From Roseovarius azorensis (lineage in GTDB: Bacteria; Pseudomonadota; Alphaproteobacteria; Rhodobacterales; Rhodobacteraceae): DNA of 64,000 nt. A program made the translations under genes and the position numbers. How positions within the stretch are numbered: position 1 is the first letter of the stretch; each line of letters opens with the position of its first letter. Shown here in pieces: positions 35,247 to 44,338 of the stretch. The notes beneath the pieces were generated by a model that saw only the letters and a list, made by a program, of their open reading frames with translations, was not told where the DNA came from and did not search any database. Location of the stretch: assembly GCF_900109455.1 (NCBI RefSeq), contig NZ_FOAG01000004.1, forward strand, positions 240,580 through 304,579, given 5' to 3'.

Positions 35247-36080
35247 ATGAATGATGCGCGCGATACCGGGCTGCCCTTCATGAAGATGCACGGGCTAGGA
35301 AACGACTTTGTCGTGCTGGATGCGCGTGCGCGCGACCTGCGCCTTTCGCCCGCCCAGATCACCGGCATCGCGGATCGCCACCGCGGTATCGGCTTCGATC
35401 AGCTTGCGGTGATCGAGTGCGGCGCGGGCGATGCCCATCTGACCTTCTACAACGCTGATGGCTCGGTCTCGGCGTCCTGCGGCAATGCCACCCGCTGCAT
35501 CGCGCGCTATCTGATGGATGAATCGAACCGCCAGAGCCTGCACCTGACCACGGCGCGGGGCGATATCCATGCCGTCGATGCGGGCGGCGGCCTGACCTCG
35601 GTGAATATGGGCCAGCCACAACTCGACTGGCAGGACATCCCGCTTGCCGAAGCGGTGGACACGCTGGAACTGCCCATCGAGGGCGGGCCAGTGGCCACCG
35701 GCATGGGCAATCCGCATTGCACCTTCTTTGTCGAGGATGCCGAGGCGGTGCCGCTCGAACAATTCGGCCCGCGTTATGAGCATCACCCGCTCTACCCCCA
35801 GCGCACCAATGTGCAGGTGGCCAGCGTGATCGGCCCCGACCATATCCGCATGCGTGTGTGGGAGCGAGGCGTGGGGGTGACGCTGGCCTCCGGTTCGTCC
35901 TCATGCGCAACGGCGGTGGCGGCGGCGCGCCGGGGGCTTACGGGACGCGAGGTGCGCATCGACCTCGACGGCGGCACAATCCTGATCGACTGGCGCGATG
36001 ACGGGGTATGGATGACCGGGGCCACGGCGCATGTCGCCAGCGGCACCTTCACGCCCGAATTTCTGGCGTCCCTCCGATGA
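35247..36080 (+). CDS. dapF: Diaminopimelate epimerase
   Basis: 277 residues from the ATG at 35247. Converts LL- to meso-diaminopimelate for lysine and peptidoglycan synthesis in the cytoplasm. N-terminal FMKMHGLGNDFVVLDAR, first catalytic Cys in SVSASCGNATRCIARYL, MGNPHCTFFVEDAE, and second catalytic Cys in LASGSSSCATAVAAAR. Both active-site Cys are present and length is standard. Overlaps mtaB by ATGA, a pairing seen widely in Rhodobacterales. Confidence 0.97.
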   Translation: MNDARDTGLPFMKMHGLGNDFVVLDARARDLRLSPAQITGIADRHRGIGFDQLAVIECGAGDAHLTFYNADGSVSASCGNATRCIARYLMDESNRQSLHLTTARGDIHAVDAGGGLTSVNMGQPQLDWQDIPLAEAVDTLELPIEGGPVATGMGNPHCTFFVEDAEAVPLEQFGPRYEHHPLYPQRTNVQVASVIGPDHIRMRVWERGVGVTLASGSSSCATAVAAARRGLTGREVRIDLDGGTILIDWRDDGVWMTGATAHVASGTFTPEFLASLR

Positions 36081-37336
36081 CCGGCGCGCCAAAATTCACC
36101 ACGCTTGGCTGTCGTCTCAACGCCTATGAGACTGAGGCGATGAAGGAACTGGGTCAGCAGGCGGGGCTGGGCAACGCGGTGGTGATCAACACCTGCGCCG
36201 TGACCGCCGAGGCGGTGCGCAAGGCGCGGCAGGAGATCCGGCGTCTGCGGCGCGAGAACCCGCAGGCGCGGCTCATCGTGACCGGCTGCGCGGCGCAGAC
36301 CGAGCCCCAGACCTTTGCCGCCATGCCCGAGGTGGACGCCGTCATCGGCAACACCGAAAAGATGCAGCCCGAGACATGGGGCCGACTGGCCGCGGATTTC
36401 ATCGGTACTACCGAACGGGTGCTGGTCGACGACATCATGTCGGTGCGCGAGACCGCGGGCCATCTGATCGACGGCTTCGGCACGCGCAGTCGCGCCTATG
36501 TTCAGGTCCAGAACGGCTGTGATCATCGCTGCACCTTCTGCATCATTCCCTACGGGCGCGGCAACTCGCGCAGCGTGCCCGCGGGGGTTGTCGTTGATCA
36601 GATCAGGCGGCTGGTGGATACGGGCTATAACGAGGTGGTGTTGACCGGCGTGGACCTGACAAGCTGGGGGGCGGACCTACCCGCAGTGCCGAAACTGGGC
36701 GATCTGGTGATGCGCATCCTGCGACTGGTGCCGGATTTGCCGCGCCTGAGGATCAGTTCCATCGATTCCATCGAAGCGGATGAAAATCTCATGCAGGCCA
36801 TCGCGATCGAACCGCGGCTGATGCCGCATCTGCATCTCAGCCTGCAACATGGCGACGATCTGATTCTCAAGCGGATGAAACGCCGCCACCTGCGGGACGA
36901 CGCCATCCGATTCACCGAGACGGCGCGGAAACTGCGGCCCGAGATGACCTTTGGCGCCGATATCATCGCGGGCTTTCCCACCGAGACCGAACAGCATTTC
37001 GAGAACTCGCTGCGGCTGGTCGAGGAATGTCACCTCACCTGGCTGCATGTGTTTCCCTACTCGCCCCGTCCGGGCACCCCCGCCGCGCGCATGCCGCAGG
37101 TGAACGGACGCGCCATCAAGTCCCGCGCCGCACGGCTGCGTGCGGCGGGCGCGGCGCGGGTGGCGATGCATCTCGCCGAACAGCAGGGCCGCAGGCACCG
37201 CGTGCTGACGGAGTCTCCCCGCATGGGCCGAACCGAGCAATTCACCGAAGTCATCTTCGGCAGCGACCGCCCCGAGGGACAGATCATCACCGCCACCGTG
37301 ACGGGCCAGAACGGCATGCAACTCACCGCCACCTGA
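36077..37336 (+). CDS. mtaB: tRNA t6A37 methylthiotransferase MtaB
   Basis: 419 residues. MiaB-family radical-SAM enzyme that adds methylthio to t6A at position 37 of ANN-decoding tRNAs. N-terminal UPF0004 domain with TLGCRLNAYETEAM, INTCAVTAEAVRKARQ and VTGCAAQTEP supplies the first 4Fe-4S cluster; the radical-SAM CxxxCxxC is in QNGCDHRCTFCIIPYGRG. HLHLSLQHGDDLILKRMKRR and FGADIIAGFPTET complete the family blocks. Start fixed by ATGA overlap with dapF. Tail of about 50 residues is a TRAM-like region. Confidence 0.95.
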   Translation: MTGAPKFTTLGCRLNAYETEAMKELGQQAGLGNAVVINTCAVTAEAVRKARQEIRRLRRENPQARLIVTGCAAQTEPQTFAAMPEVDAVIGNTEKMQPETWGRLAADFIGTTERVLVDDIMSVRETAGHLIDGFGTRSRAYVQVQNGCDHRCTFCIIPYGRGNSRSVPAGVVVDQIRRLVDTGYNEVVLTGVDLTSWGADLPAVPKLGDLVMRILRLVPDLPRLRISSIDSIEADENLMQAIAIEPRLMPHLHLSLQHGDDLILKRMKRRHLRDDAIRFTETARKLRPEMTFGADIIAGFPTETEQHFENSLRLVEECHLTWLHVFPYSPRPGTPAARMPQVNGRAIKSRAARLRAAGAARVAMHLAEQQGRRHRVLTESPRMGRTEQFTEVIFGSDRPEGQIITATVTGQNGMQLTAT

Positions 37337-37352
37337 GCCCGAAAGAACCGCC

Positions 37353-37973
37353 ATGCACCCCAATCCCGCCTTTCGCCAGATATCGCAGGTGCGCAACATC
37401 GGCTTCGCGCGCGAGCGAGGTTTCGGGCTGCTTGCCATCGGCACCGACACCGCTCCGCTGATCAGCCATATCCCGTTTCTGTTGTCCGAGGACGGGGATC
37501 TTGCGGAATTTCACTTGGTGCGCTCCAATCCCATCGCGCGGATGCTCGCCACGGCCCGTCCCGCCCGCCTTGCCGTGCAGGGACCGCATTCCTACGTGTC
37601 GCCCGACTGGTATGGGGTGACGGATCAGGTGCCCACCTGGAACTATGTCGCCGTGCATCTGGTGGGCGAGGTGACGTTGCAGCCCCAGACGGCGATGCGC
37701 GACCTGCTCGACCGGCAATCGGCGCATTATGAGAATCGCCTGCTGCCCAAACCACCATGGCTGACCACCAAGATGACCTCCGAGGTGCTCGACCGGCTGA
37801 TGCGACAGATCGTGCCCTGCGCGATGCGCGTGGATGAGATCTCTGCCACATGGAAGCTGGGCCAGAACAAACCTGACGAGGTGCGCCTGCGCGCCGCCGG
37901 ACATCTCGCACCGGCGGCGATGGCACAGGAAACGGACCTGCTTGCCGCGCTCATGCGCGATCCCCCGAACTGA
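37353..37973 (+). CDS. FMN-binding PaiB-type protein
   Basis: 206 residues. Member of the PaiB family ('FMN-binding negative transcriptional regulator'), a split-barrel flavin fold: HPNPAFRQISQVRNIGFARE, SHIPFLLSEDGDLAEFHLVR, GPHSYVSPDWYGVTDQVPTW and VRLRAAGHL near the end. Despite the name, DNA binding is not shown for most members. It follows mtaB by 16 bp and could share its transcript. It has a normal length. Confidence 0.88.
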   Translation: MHPNPAFRQISQVRNIGFARERGFGLLAIGTDTAPLISHIPFLLSEDGDLAEFHLVRSNPIARMLATARPARLAVQGPHSYVSPDWYGVTDQVPTWNYVAVHLVGEVTLQPQTAMRDLLDRQSAHYENRLLPKPPWLTTKMTSEVLDRLMRQIVPCAMRVDEISATWKLGQNKPDEVRLRAAGHLAPAAMAQETDLLAALMRDPPN

Positions 37974-38035
37974 GCCACTTTACACCCCTCCCGCGCGCGC
38001 CTACCGTCCGGGCCAAACACCAGCAGGAGCGCGCC

Positions 38036-38638
38036 ATGAAACTCATATCCTCTCCCCTCTCCCCCTTTGTCCGCAAGGTCCGCGTGCTCTTGCTCGAAAG
38101 CGGCCTTGCCGATCAGGTCGAGGTGGTCGATGTGACCACCACGCCGCTTGCGACCGACGCACAGGCTGCGGCCGCCAACCCGCTGGGCAAGATCCCGGCG
38201 CTGATCCGCGATGACGGCCCTGCGATCTATGACAGCCGGGTGATCACCCGCTATCTCGACGCGCGCGCCGGGGCTGGCTTTTACCCCGACAGCCGCCTCT
38301 GGGAGGTGCTGACGCTCGAGGCCACCGCCGAGGGCATCATGGAGGCGGCGCTGTCGATGACCTACGAGGCGCGCCTGCGCCCCGAAGAGCTGCGCCATGC
38401 CCCCTGGGTCGAGGCGCAATGGGCCAAGGCCGCACGCGCCCTCGATGCGGTCAATGCCCGCTGGATGAGCCACCTTGCCGGGCCGCTCGACATGAGCCAT
38501 ATCGCGATGGGCTGTGCGCTTGGATATCTCGATTTCCGCCACGACGCGCGCGGCTGGCGGCACGGGAATGAGACGCTGGCCGATTGGTATGCAGGCTTTG
38601 CCAGCCGCGACAGCATGACGAAAACGGCGCCAGAATGA
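38036..38638 (+). CDS. Glutathione S-transferase family protein
   Basis: 200 residues. N-terminal thioredoxin-like GST domain (LISSPLSPFVRKVRVLLLES, GKIPALIRDDGPAIYDSRVI with the cis-Pro and the Glu/Ser glutathione-binding block) and helical C-terminal domain (AALDAVNARWMSHLAGP-like, IAMGCALGYLDFRHDARGWR). No active-site Tyr at the usual spot; Ser near residue 6-9 would be the catalytic candidate. Ribosome site AGCAGGAGCG lies upstream. Substrate unknown. Convergent with the outer-membrane protein gene. Confidence 0.9.
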   Translation: MKLISSPLSPFVRKVRVLLLESGLADQVEVVDVTTTPLATDAQAAAANPLGKIPALIRDDGPAIYDSRVITRYLDARAGAGFYPDSRLWEVLTLEATAEGIMEAALSMTYEARLRPEELRHAPWVEAQWAKAARALDAVNARWMSHLAGPLDMSHIAMGCALGYLDFRHDARGWRHGNETLADWYAGFASRDSMTKTAPE

Positions 38639-38674
38639 CCGGCGCCGCCCAGGTCACGTAGCTGACCCGAGAGA

Positions 38675-39364
38675 TCAGAAACTGTAGCTGACGCCAAAAT
38701 TCAGCGCATGGGTGAGCAGTTCAGTCTTGAGGCTGCCGGCGGTCTGGCCGGGAACGGCGGGATCGGCCTTGATCTTGGCATCGTTGTCCGACCAGGTAAT
38801 CTGGTATTCGCTGAACAGCGCCCATTTGTCGCTCAGATCGAATTTCAAACCCAGAATACCGCGCAACGCGGGGCCGGTCGCCTCGAACCCGAAGGTGCGG
38901 TTGCTGGCGCCGGTGACCTTGATGTCGACATGCGGCACCGCGATCCCGATACCCCCACCCGCATAGGGCGTGAATCTGGTCGCCTTGGCAAACGCCCCCG
39001 GCCAGCGTTTCATCACGTTGGCGGTGATGATGTTGTGCCCGTCAGTGAATTCCAGCTTGTCCACCCCCAGCGCGGCGCGGTCCGCAGGTTTGGCAATCGC
39101 CTTGGCGTGGGTACCCTCGATCCCGAAGCCCAGGTTGTTCCGGGTCCACCACGTCGCACGGCCGCCATAATAGAGCGGATTGTCAAAAGGCTTCACATTC
39201 CACTTGATATCACGCCTGACCGGCGCGGCACCCGGCAGGCGCACCGTGTCGGTGCCACTGCTTGCGCTCTGCGTGCCAAGATAAAGGCTGAGCTCCAGCT
39301 CCGCAGTGGCGGGGGCCGCCGTCAGCATCAGGGCGGCGGCGGCAATTTTCAGGTGTTTGAGCAT
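38675..39364 (-). CDS. Outer-membrane beta-barrel protein, possibly LpxQ-like
   Basis: 229 residues with signal peptide (MLKHLKIAAAALMLTAAPATA). Mature part alternates short amphipathic strands (ELELSLYLGTQSASSGTD, WWTRNNLGFGIEGTHAKA, FTPYAGGGIGIAVPHVD) and ends in NFGVSYSF with terminal Phe, the signature of a small outer-membrane barrel. The GTQSA and the pattern of paired aromatic residues recall the lipid A oxidase LpxQ of rhizobia, but that is a weak match. Single gene, transcribed away from petABC. Confidence 0.75.
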   Translation of the reverse strand: MLKHLKIAAAALMLTAAPATAELELSLYLGTQSASSGTDTVRLPGAAPVRRDIKWNVKPFDNPLYYGGRATWWTRNNLGFGIEGTHAKAIAKPADRAALGVDKLEFTDGHNIITANVMKRWPGAFAKATRFTPYAGGGIGIAVPHVDIKVTGASNRTFGFEATGPALRGILGLKFDLSDKWALFSEYQITWSDNDAKIKADPAVPGQTAGSLKTELLTHALNFGVSYSF

Positions 39365-39592
39365 ATGGCGAGGCCTTTGGGTTCAATTAGGAGGGGATTT
39401 GCCCTTGCTTATACCCGTATCTTCGGCTGGACAAGCGCGACAGATGCGCGCTCTGATCACATCTCGGAACAATGCGCACTGGACGCCACGCCCAAGCCCC
39501 GCTAAATAGCCGCGCAGGAAGGCTGCGGGGCTGCTGCGGCCTGAACCCCGTATGAGGCCGGTGAGCGGCGCTGATATAATGGAGTAAACCTC

Positions 39593-40153
39593 GTGTCCCA
39601 CGCAGAAGATCACGAAGGCACCCGGAGGGATTTCCTCTACTACGCCACAGCTGGCGCCGGTGCCATTGCGACCGGGGCGGCCGTCTGGCCGCTTGTCAAC
39701 CAGATGAACCCGTCTGCCGACGTTCAGGCGCTTGCCTCGATCCGCGTCGATGTCTCCGGCGTCGAGCCGGGCACACAACTGACGGTGAAATGGCTGGGCA
39801 AGCCGGTGTTCATTCGCCGCCGCACCGAGGCCGAGATCGAGGCCGCCCGCGCCGTGGCCGTGACCGACCTGCCCGATCAGAACGCGCAGAACCGCAACGA
39901 CATGGCGCTCGACGCTTCAGATCAGAACCGCACGCTCGACGAGGCCGGTGAATGGCTGGTGATGATCGGCGTCTGCACGCATCTGGGCTGTGTGCCGATC
40001 GGCGACGGCGCGGGCGATTTCGGCGGCTGGTTCTGCCCCTGCCACGGCTCGCACTACGATACGTCAGGCCGAATCCGCAAGGGCCCCGCACCAGAGAACC
40101 TCTGGGTGCCGGTCGCCGAATTCGCTGACGAAACAACGATCATACTGGGATAA
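39593..40153 (+). CDS. petA: Ubiquinol-cytochrome c reductase Rieske iron-sulfur subunit
   Basis: 186 residues from a GTG with GGAG 8 bp upstream. N-terminal twin-arginine-type motif ([19 protein letters not shown]) and membrane helix, hinge, then the Rieske fold: ligands C128 and H130 in [10 protein letters not shown] and C148 and H151 in CPCHGSHYD, with C133 and C150 as the disulfide. High-potential [2Fe-2S] subunit of the bc1 complex, carrying electrons from ubiquinol to cytochrome c1. First gene of petABC. Confidence 0.97.
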   Translation: MSHAEDHEGTRRDFLYYATAGAGAIATGAAVWPLVNQMNPSADVQALASIRVDVSGVEPGTQLTVKWLGKPVFIRRRTEAEIEAARAVAVTDLPDQNAQNRNDMALDASDQNRTLDEAGEWLVMIGVCTHLGCVPIGDGAGDFGGWFCPCHGSHYDTSGRIRKGPAPENLWVPVAEFADETTIILG

Positions 40154-40165
40154 GGAAACGCGCAG

Positions 40166-41488
40166 ATGTCCGGTATTCCGCACGATCACTACGAACCCAA
40201 GACGAACGGCGAGAAATGGCTGCATTCGCGCCTGCCGATTGTCGGGCTGCTGTACGACACCATCATGATCCCCACCCCCAAGAACCTGAACTGGATGTGG
40301 ATCTGGGGCATCGTCCTGACCTTCTGTCTCGCTCTGCAAATCGTCACCGGCATCGTGCTGGCGATGCACTACACCCCGCAGGTCGATATGGCCTTTGCCT
40401 CGGTCGAGCACATCATGCGCAACGTGAACGGCGGGCATTTCCTGCGCTACCTGCATATGAACGGCGCGTCGCTCTTCTTTGTCGCGGTCTATCTGCACAT
40501 CTTCCGCGGGCTCTACTACGGATCCTACAAGGCCCCGCGAGAGATCACATGGATCATCGGCATGCTGATTTATCTGGCGATGATGGGCACGGCTTTCATG
40601 GGCTATGTGCTGCCCTGGGGGCAGATGTCGTTCTGGGGGGCTACCGTGATAACCGGCCTCTTTGGTGCGATCCCCTTTATCGGCGAGCCGATCCAGACCT
40701 GGTTGCTGGGCGGGCCGGCGGTGGGCAATGCGACGCTCAACCGCTTCTTCTCCCTGCATTACCTGCTGCCCTTCGTGATCGCGGCCCTGGTCGCGCTGCA
40801 TATCTGGGCGTTCCACACCACAGGCAACAACAACCCGACCGGGGTTGACGTGCGCCGCACCTCCAAGACCGAAGCCGAGCGTGACACGGTGCCGTTCTGG
40901 CCCTATTTCGTGATCAAGGATCTCTTTGCCCTCGCAGTGATCCTCGTGGTGTTCTTCGCCATCGTCGGCTTCATGCCCAACTACCTCGGCCATCCCGACA
41001 ACTACATCGAGGCCGATGCGCTGGTCACGCCTGCGCATATCGTGCCGGAATGGTATTTCCTGCCGTTCTACGCGATCCTGCGCGCCTTTACCGGCGATGT
41101 CTGGGTGGTGATGTTCGCAAGCTGGATCACCGGCGGCATCATCGACGCCAAGTTCTTCGGCGTGCTGGCGATGTTCGGCTCGATCGCGGTCATGGCCCTC
41201 GCGCCCTGGCTCGACACCTCGTCGGTGCGTTCCGGCCGCTATCGCCCGATGTTCAAATGGTGGTTCTGGCTTCTGGTCGTCGACTTCATGGTCCTGATGT
41301 GGGCCGGTGCAATGCCCGCAGAGCCACCCTATTCGACCATCTCTCTGATCGGGTCAGCCTACTGGTTCGCCTATTTTCTGGTGATCCTGCCGCTTCTGGG
41401 CGTGATCGAAAAACCAGAGGCCGTGCCTGCCACCATCGAAGAGGACTTCGATGCGCACTATGGCAAGGCCGAAACGCCCGCCGAATAA
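40166..41488 (+). CDS. petB: Cytochrome b of the bc1 complex
   Basis: 440 residues, eight membrane helices. Heme-ligating His residues are in the helix around [20 protein letters not shown] and [20 protein letters not shown]. The Qo-site PEWY motif is present ([20 protein letters not shown]), and the b-type fold starts with [20 protein letters not shown]. The Rhodobacter-type short C-terminal extension ([18 protein letters not shown]) is present. 12 bp downstream of petA. Confidence 0.98.
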   Translation: MSGIPHDHYEPKTNGEKWLHSRLPIVGLLYDTIMIPTPKNLNWMWIWGIVLTFCLALQIVTGIVLAMHYTPQVDMAFASVEHIMRNVNGGHFLRYLHMNGASLFFVAVYLHIFRGLYYGSYKAPREITWIIGMLIYLAMMGTAFMGYVLPWGQMSFWGATVITGLFGAIPFIGEPIQTWLLGGPAVGNATLNRFFSLHYLLPFVIAALVALHIWAFHTTGNNNPTGVDVRRTSKTEAERDTVPFWPYFVIKDLFALAVILVVFFAIVGFMPNYLGHPDNYIEADALVTPAHIVPEWYFLPFYAILRAFTGDVWVVMFASWITGGIIDAKFFGVLAMFGSIAVMALAPWLDTSSVRSGRYRPMFKWWFWLLVVDFMVLMWAGAMPAEPPYSTISLIGSAYWFAYFLVILPLLGVIEKPEAVPATIEEDFDAHYGKAETPAE

Positions 41489-41504
41489 GAAAGGACCGAG
41501 GACA

Positions 41505-42350
41505 ATGTTCACGAAATCAGGCATTGCGGCCCTTGTGGCCCTGTCCCTCTCTGCTGGCGGCGCATGGGCCGCCGGAGGCGAGGGACATATAGAGGATGTC
41601 GCCTTCTCCTTCGAGGGACCGTTCGGCAAGTTCGACCAGAACCAGCTGCAACGCGGGCTGAAGGTCTATACCCAGGTCTGCGCCGCATGCCACGGCCTGC
41701 AATACGTGCCGCTGCGAACGCTGGGCGACGAGGGCGGCCCGCATCTTCCCGAGGATCAGGTGCGCGCCTACGCCGCCCAGTTCGAGGTGTTCGACGCGGA
41801 ACTCGACGATTTCCGCCCGGCGGTTCCCACCGATCACTTCCCGAAATCCGGCCTCGAAACCGCGCCCGACCTTTCGCTGATGGCGAAAAAACGCGCCGGA
41901 TTCCATGGACCGGCGGGCACCGGCCTCAGCCAGCTTTTCAACGGCATGGGTGGGGCGGAATACATCTATTCGCTAATGGTGGGCTATCATGAGCCCCCCG
42001 CTTGCGCGCCCGAGGATTTCGAGGGATCGTATAACGCAGCCTTCACCGCGGGCGGCTATCCAGAGGAATGCAAGGACGAGAATGGCCACCCCACAGTGCC
42101 GGGCAGCTGGATTTCGATGGCGCAGCCTCTCTGGGGCGATGATGTCGAATATGATGACGGCACCGAGGCGACACTTGAACAGCAGGCCGAGGATGTCGCC
42201 GCCTTCCTGATGTGGACCGCGGAACCCAAGATGATGGCGCGCAAACATGCGGGCCTGACGGGCGTGATTTTCCTCACGGTTCTGTCTGTGCTGCTATATC
42301 TCACCAACAAACGCATCTGGGCGCCGATCAAGGGCCGCAAATCCCACTGA
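41505..42350 (+). CDS. petC: Cytochrome c1 of the bc1 complex
   Basis: 281 residues from the ATG at 41505 (GACCGAGGACA upstream). Signal peptide ([18 protein letters not shown]), heme c motif CAACH (C59, C62, H63), distal Met ligand expected in the region after [19 protein letters not shown], and a C-terminal membrane anchor ([20 protein letters not shown]). Receives electrons from the Rieske centre and passes them to soluble cytochrome c. Last gene of petABC, followed by a strong terminator. Confidence 0.97.
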   Translation: MFTKSGIAALVALSLSAGGAWAAGGEGHIEDVAFSFEGPFGKFDQNQLQRGLKVYTQVCAACHGLQYVPLRTLGDEGGPHLPEDQVRAYAAQFEVFDAELDDFRPAVPTDHFPKSGLETAPDLSLMAKKRAGFHGPAGTGLSQLFNGMGGAEYIYSLMVGYHEPPACAPEDFEGSYNAAFTAGGYPEECKDENGHPTVPGSWISMAQPLWGDDVEYDDGTEATLEQQAEDVAAFLMWTAEPKMMARKHAGLTGVIFLTVLSVLLYLTNKRIWAPIKGRKSH

Positions 42351-42373
42351 TCGCCCGCGCCTGACAAGTTCAG

Positions 42374-42403
42374 CCCCCGCAGACCCGCTCTGCGGGGGTT
42401 TTT
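42374..42403 (+). terminator. Rho-independent terminator of petABC
   Basis: Perfect 10-bp GC-rich stem (CCCCCGCAGA with TCTGCGGGGG) with a 5-nt loop and a T-run at 42399-42403, 24 bp after the petC stop. Confidence 0.92.
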
Positions 42404-42446
42404 CGCTGTGGATTGTTCATGCGGATGAGACTTGATCTCTTGAAAT

Positions 42447-42464
42447 CTATCTACTAGTTGATAG
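42447..42464. promoter_or_regulatory. Near-perfect palindrome upstream of the cupin gene
   Basis: CTATCTACTAGTTGATAG is an inverted repeat in which 16 of 18 positions are symmetrical. It lies 25 bp before the cupin start and within a probable promoter region (TTGATC at 42432). Its size and symmetry suit a TetR/MarR-type dimer operator. The regulator is not in the window. Confidence 0.5.
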
Positions 42465-42488
42465 CTTATCGAACAAGGAGGCCCCACA

Positions 42489-43157
42489 ATGCGCCTGAAC
42501 GCCGACTTCTCGAAACGGGTGGTGATCCGCCCCGAAGATTACGAATGGGTTCAGTCCCCGGCCAGCGGAGTCGAGCGCATGATGCTCGACCGCATCGGTG
42601 GCGAGGTGGCCCGCGCCACCACCATCGTGCGTTTTGCGCCGGATTCGTATTTCGACGCGCACACCCACGACGGCGGAGAGGAGTTTCTGGTGCTCGACGG
42701 CGTGTTCTCGGACGACTCCGGTGACTACCCGGCAGGGTTCTACGTGCGCAACCCGATCGGCACCAGCCACAAGCCCCACACCGCAGAAGGCTGCACCATC
42801 CTCGTCAAGCTGCACCAGTTCGACGCCGGGGATACCGCGCAGTTTCACATCGACACCCGCAATGCCGAATTCCGCCCCGGTCTGGTTGACGGGTTGAGTG
42901 TGCTGCCCCTGCACAGCGCTCCGGGCGAGAACGTGGCGCTTGTCCGCTGGGCTCCCGGCACGCGTTTCAACGCGCACCGGCACTGGGGAGGCGAAGAGAT
43001 CTTCGTGATCGAAGGCATATTCCAGGACGAGCACGGCGATTACCCGGCAGGCACCTGGATTCGCAGCCCGCACCTGTCAGAACACAAACCCTTCTCCGAT
43101 CAGGGCTGCCTGATCTATGTGAAAACCGGCCACCTTCCCATCGCCCCCGCAGCCTGA
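42489..43157 (+). CDS. Double-cupin protein, ChrR-type
   Basis: 222 residues, preceded by AAGGAGGCC. Two tandem cupin domains of the ChrR anti-sigma-factor type: first with FDAHTHDGGEEFLVLDGVF and second with FNAHRHWGGEEIFVIEGIF, each giving a His-x-His plus Glu metal site and a following HKPH/HKPF His. The N-terminal zinc-binding anti-sigma domain of real ChrR is missing, so this is a stand-alone metal-binding double cupin, possibly an enzyme. Preceded by a palindromic operator candidate; convergent with alkB. Confidence 0.85.
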   Translation: MRLNADFSKRVVIRPEDYEWVQSPASGVERMMLDRIGGEVARATTIVRFAPDSYFDAHTHDGGEEFLVLDGVFSDDSGDYPAGFYVRNPIGTSHKPHTAEGCTILVKLHQFDAGDTAQFHIDTRNAEFRPGLVDGLSVLPLHSAPGENVALVRWAPGTRFNAHRHWGGEEIFVIEGIFQDEHGDYPAGTWIRSPHLSEHKPFSDQGCLIYVKTGHLPIAPAA

Positions 43158-43167
43158 TCCTCTTGGC

Positions 43168-44307
43168 TCAGCGCGGCATCGGGTTGGTGGCCTTGTTGTA
43201 GGGGCGCCAGTCGTTGATCTCGGGGTAATACATCGCGCGCCAGCGCCGCACGCGCGGATTCATCACCCGCCGCCACAGCGGCGGCACCATCGCCGCCATG
43301 GTCATCACCGGATAGCCATAGGGCAGTTGCGGCGCGTCCGCTTCGGTATAATTCTGCAACAGGGGAAAGCGCCGGTCGGGCTTGTAATGGTGATCCGAAT
43401 GGCGCTGCAGGTTGATCAACAGCCAGTTCGACGCCTTGTGCGCCGCGTTCCAGCTGTGCCGCGGCTGGACATGCTCGTACTTGCCATCCCCCAGATGCTT
43501 GCGCGTCAGCCCGTAATGCTCGATGTAATTCACCAGTTCCAGTTGCCAGACCGCGACAATGGCCTGCCACAGAAACAGCCCCAGACCGGCCCAGCCGCCA
43601 ATCAGCACCGCCAGCAACAGCATGAACCCCTGCAAGGCCCAGTATCTGAAAAACGGGTTCTTCAGCTCATGCCAGGGCAGATTGCGGCGCGCCAGCATCT
43701 CCCGCTCGGCCCTGAACGCCGACAACCAGCACTGCTTCAACACCCGCGGGAAAAAGCGGTGAAACCCCTCGTTATACCGCGCCGTTACCGGATCGCGCGG
43801 CGTGCCGACATAACGGTGATGCACCAGCAGATGCTCTGACCGGAAATGCGAATACAGCACCATCGCCAGCAGAACATCGCCCAGAAACCGCTCGCCCCGG
43901 TCCTTCTGATGCATCAACTCGTGGCTGTAATTGATCCCTACCGTCCCGCTGATCACCCCCATGCCGAAAAACAGCAGGATGGTTTCCGGTGCCGACAGAT
44001 GCGCATCCCCCGGCCCGGTAACATACCACAGCAGCCAGTAGAGCAGCCCGAACTGCACCGGTGTCCAGATCAGCGTGATCACCCTGTACCAGCCAAGCTG
44101 TTCCTCGCGCGTCTCCAGATCCGCGTTTTCGGTATAAAGCCCTAGGATCGCATCCAGCAGGGAAAAGAAAAACCATGTCACAACCGGCAACAGGATCACC
44201 GTCCAGCCGCCCTGCACCGCCCCCAGCACCGCCACCGGCACCAGCAGCAGCGACATCCAGAACGGCAACGCCCGATGCACCTGCGCGACCTGATTTGCGG
44301 GAATCAT
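43168..44307 (-). CDS. alkB: Alkane 1-monooxygenase (AlkB family)
   Basis: 379 residues from the ATG at 44307, the one with AAGGAG at proper spacing (a longer frame exists upstream). Integral-membrane non-heme diiron enzyme that hydroxylates terminal carbons of alkanes. The His clusters are seen: HELMH (H129, H133), HLLVHHRY (H159, H163, H164), NYIEHYGL (H264) and RHSDHHYKP (H303, H306, H307). Six hydrophobic segments flank them. No rubredoxin or rubredoxin reductase is encoded nearby, so electron donors must come from elsewhere. mutY lies 31 bp upstream on the same strand. Confidence 0.92.
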   Translation of the reverse strand: MIPANQVAQVHRALPFWMSLLLVPVAVLGAVQGGWTVILLPVVTWFFFSLLDAILGLYTENADLETREEQLGWYRVITLIWTPVQFGLLYWLLWYVTGPGDAHLSAPETILLFFGMGVISGTVGINYSHELMHQKDRGERFLGDVLLAMVLYSHFRSEHLLVHHRYVGTPRDPVTARYNEGFHRFFPRVLKQCWLSAFRAEREMLARRNLPWHELKNPFFRYWALQGFMLLLAVLIGGWAGLGLFLWQAIVAVWQLELVNYIEHYGLTRKHLGDGKYEHVQPRHSWNAAHKASNWLLINLQRHSDHHYKPDRRFPLLQNYTEADAPQLPYGYPVMTMAAMVPPLWRRVMNPRVRRWRAMYYPEINDWRPYNKATNPMPR

Positions 44308-44338
44308 GTATTGCTCCTTCATCGGCATGCCGGATCCG

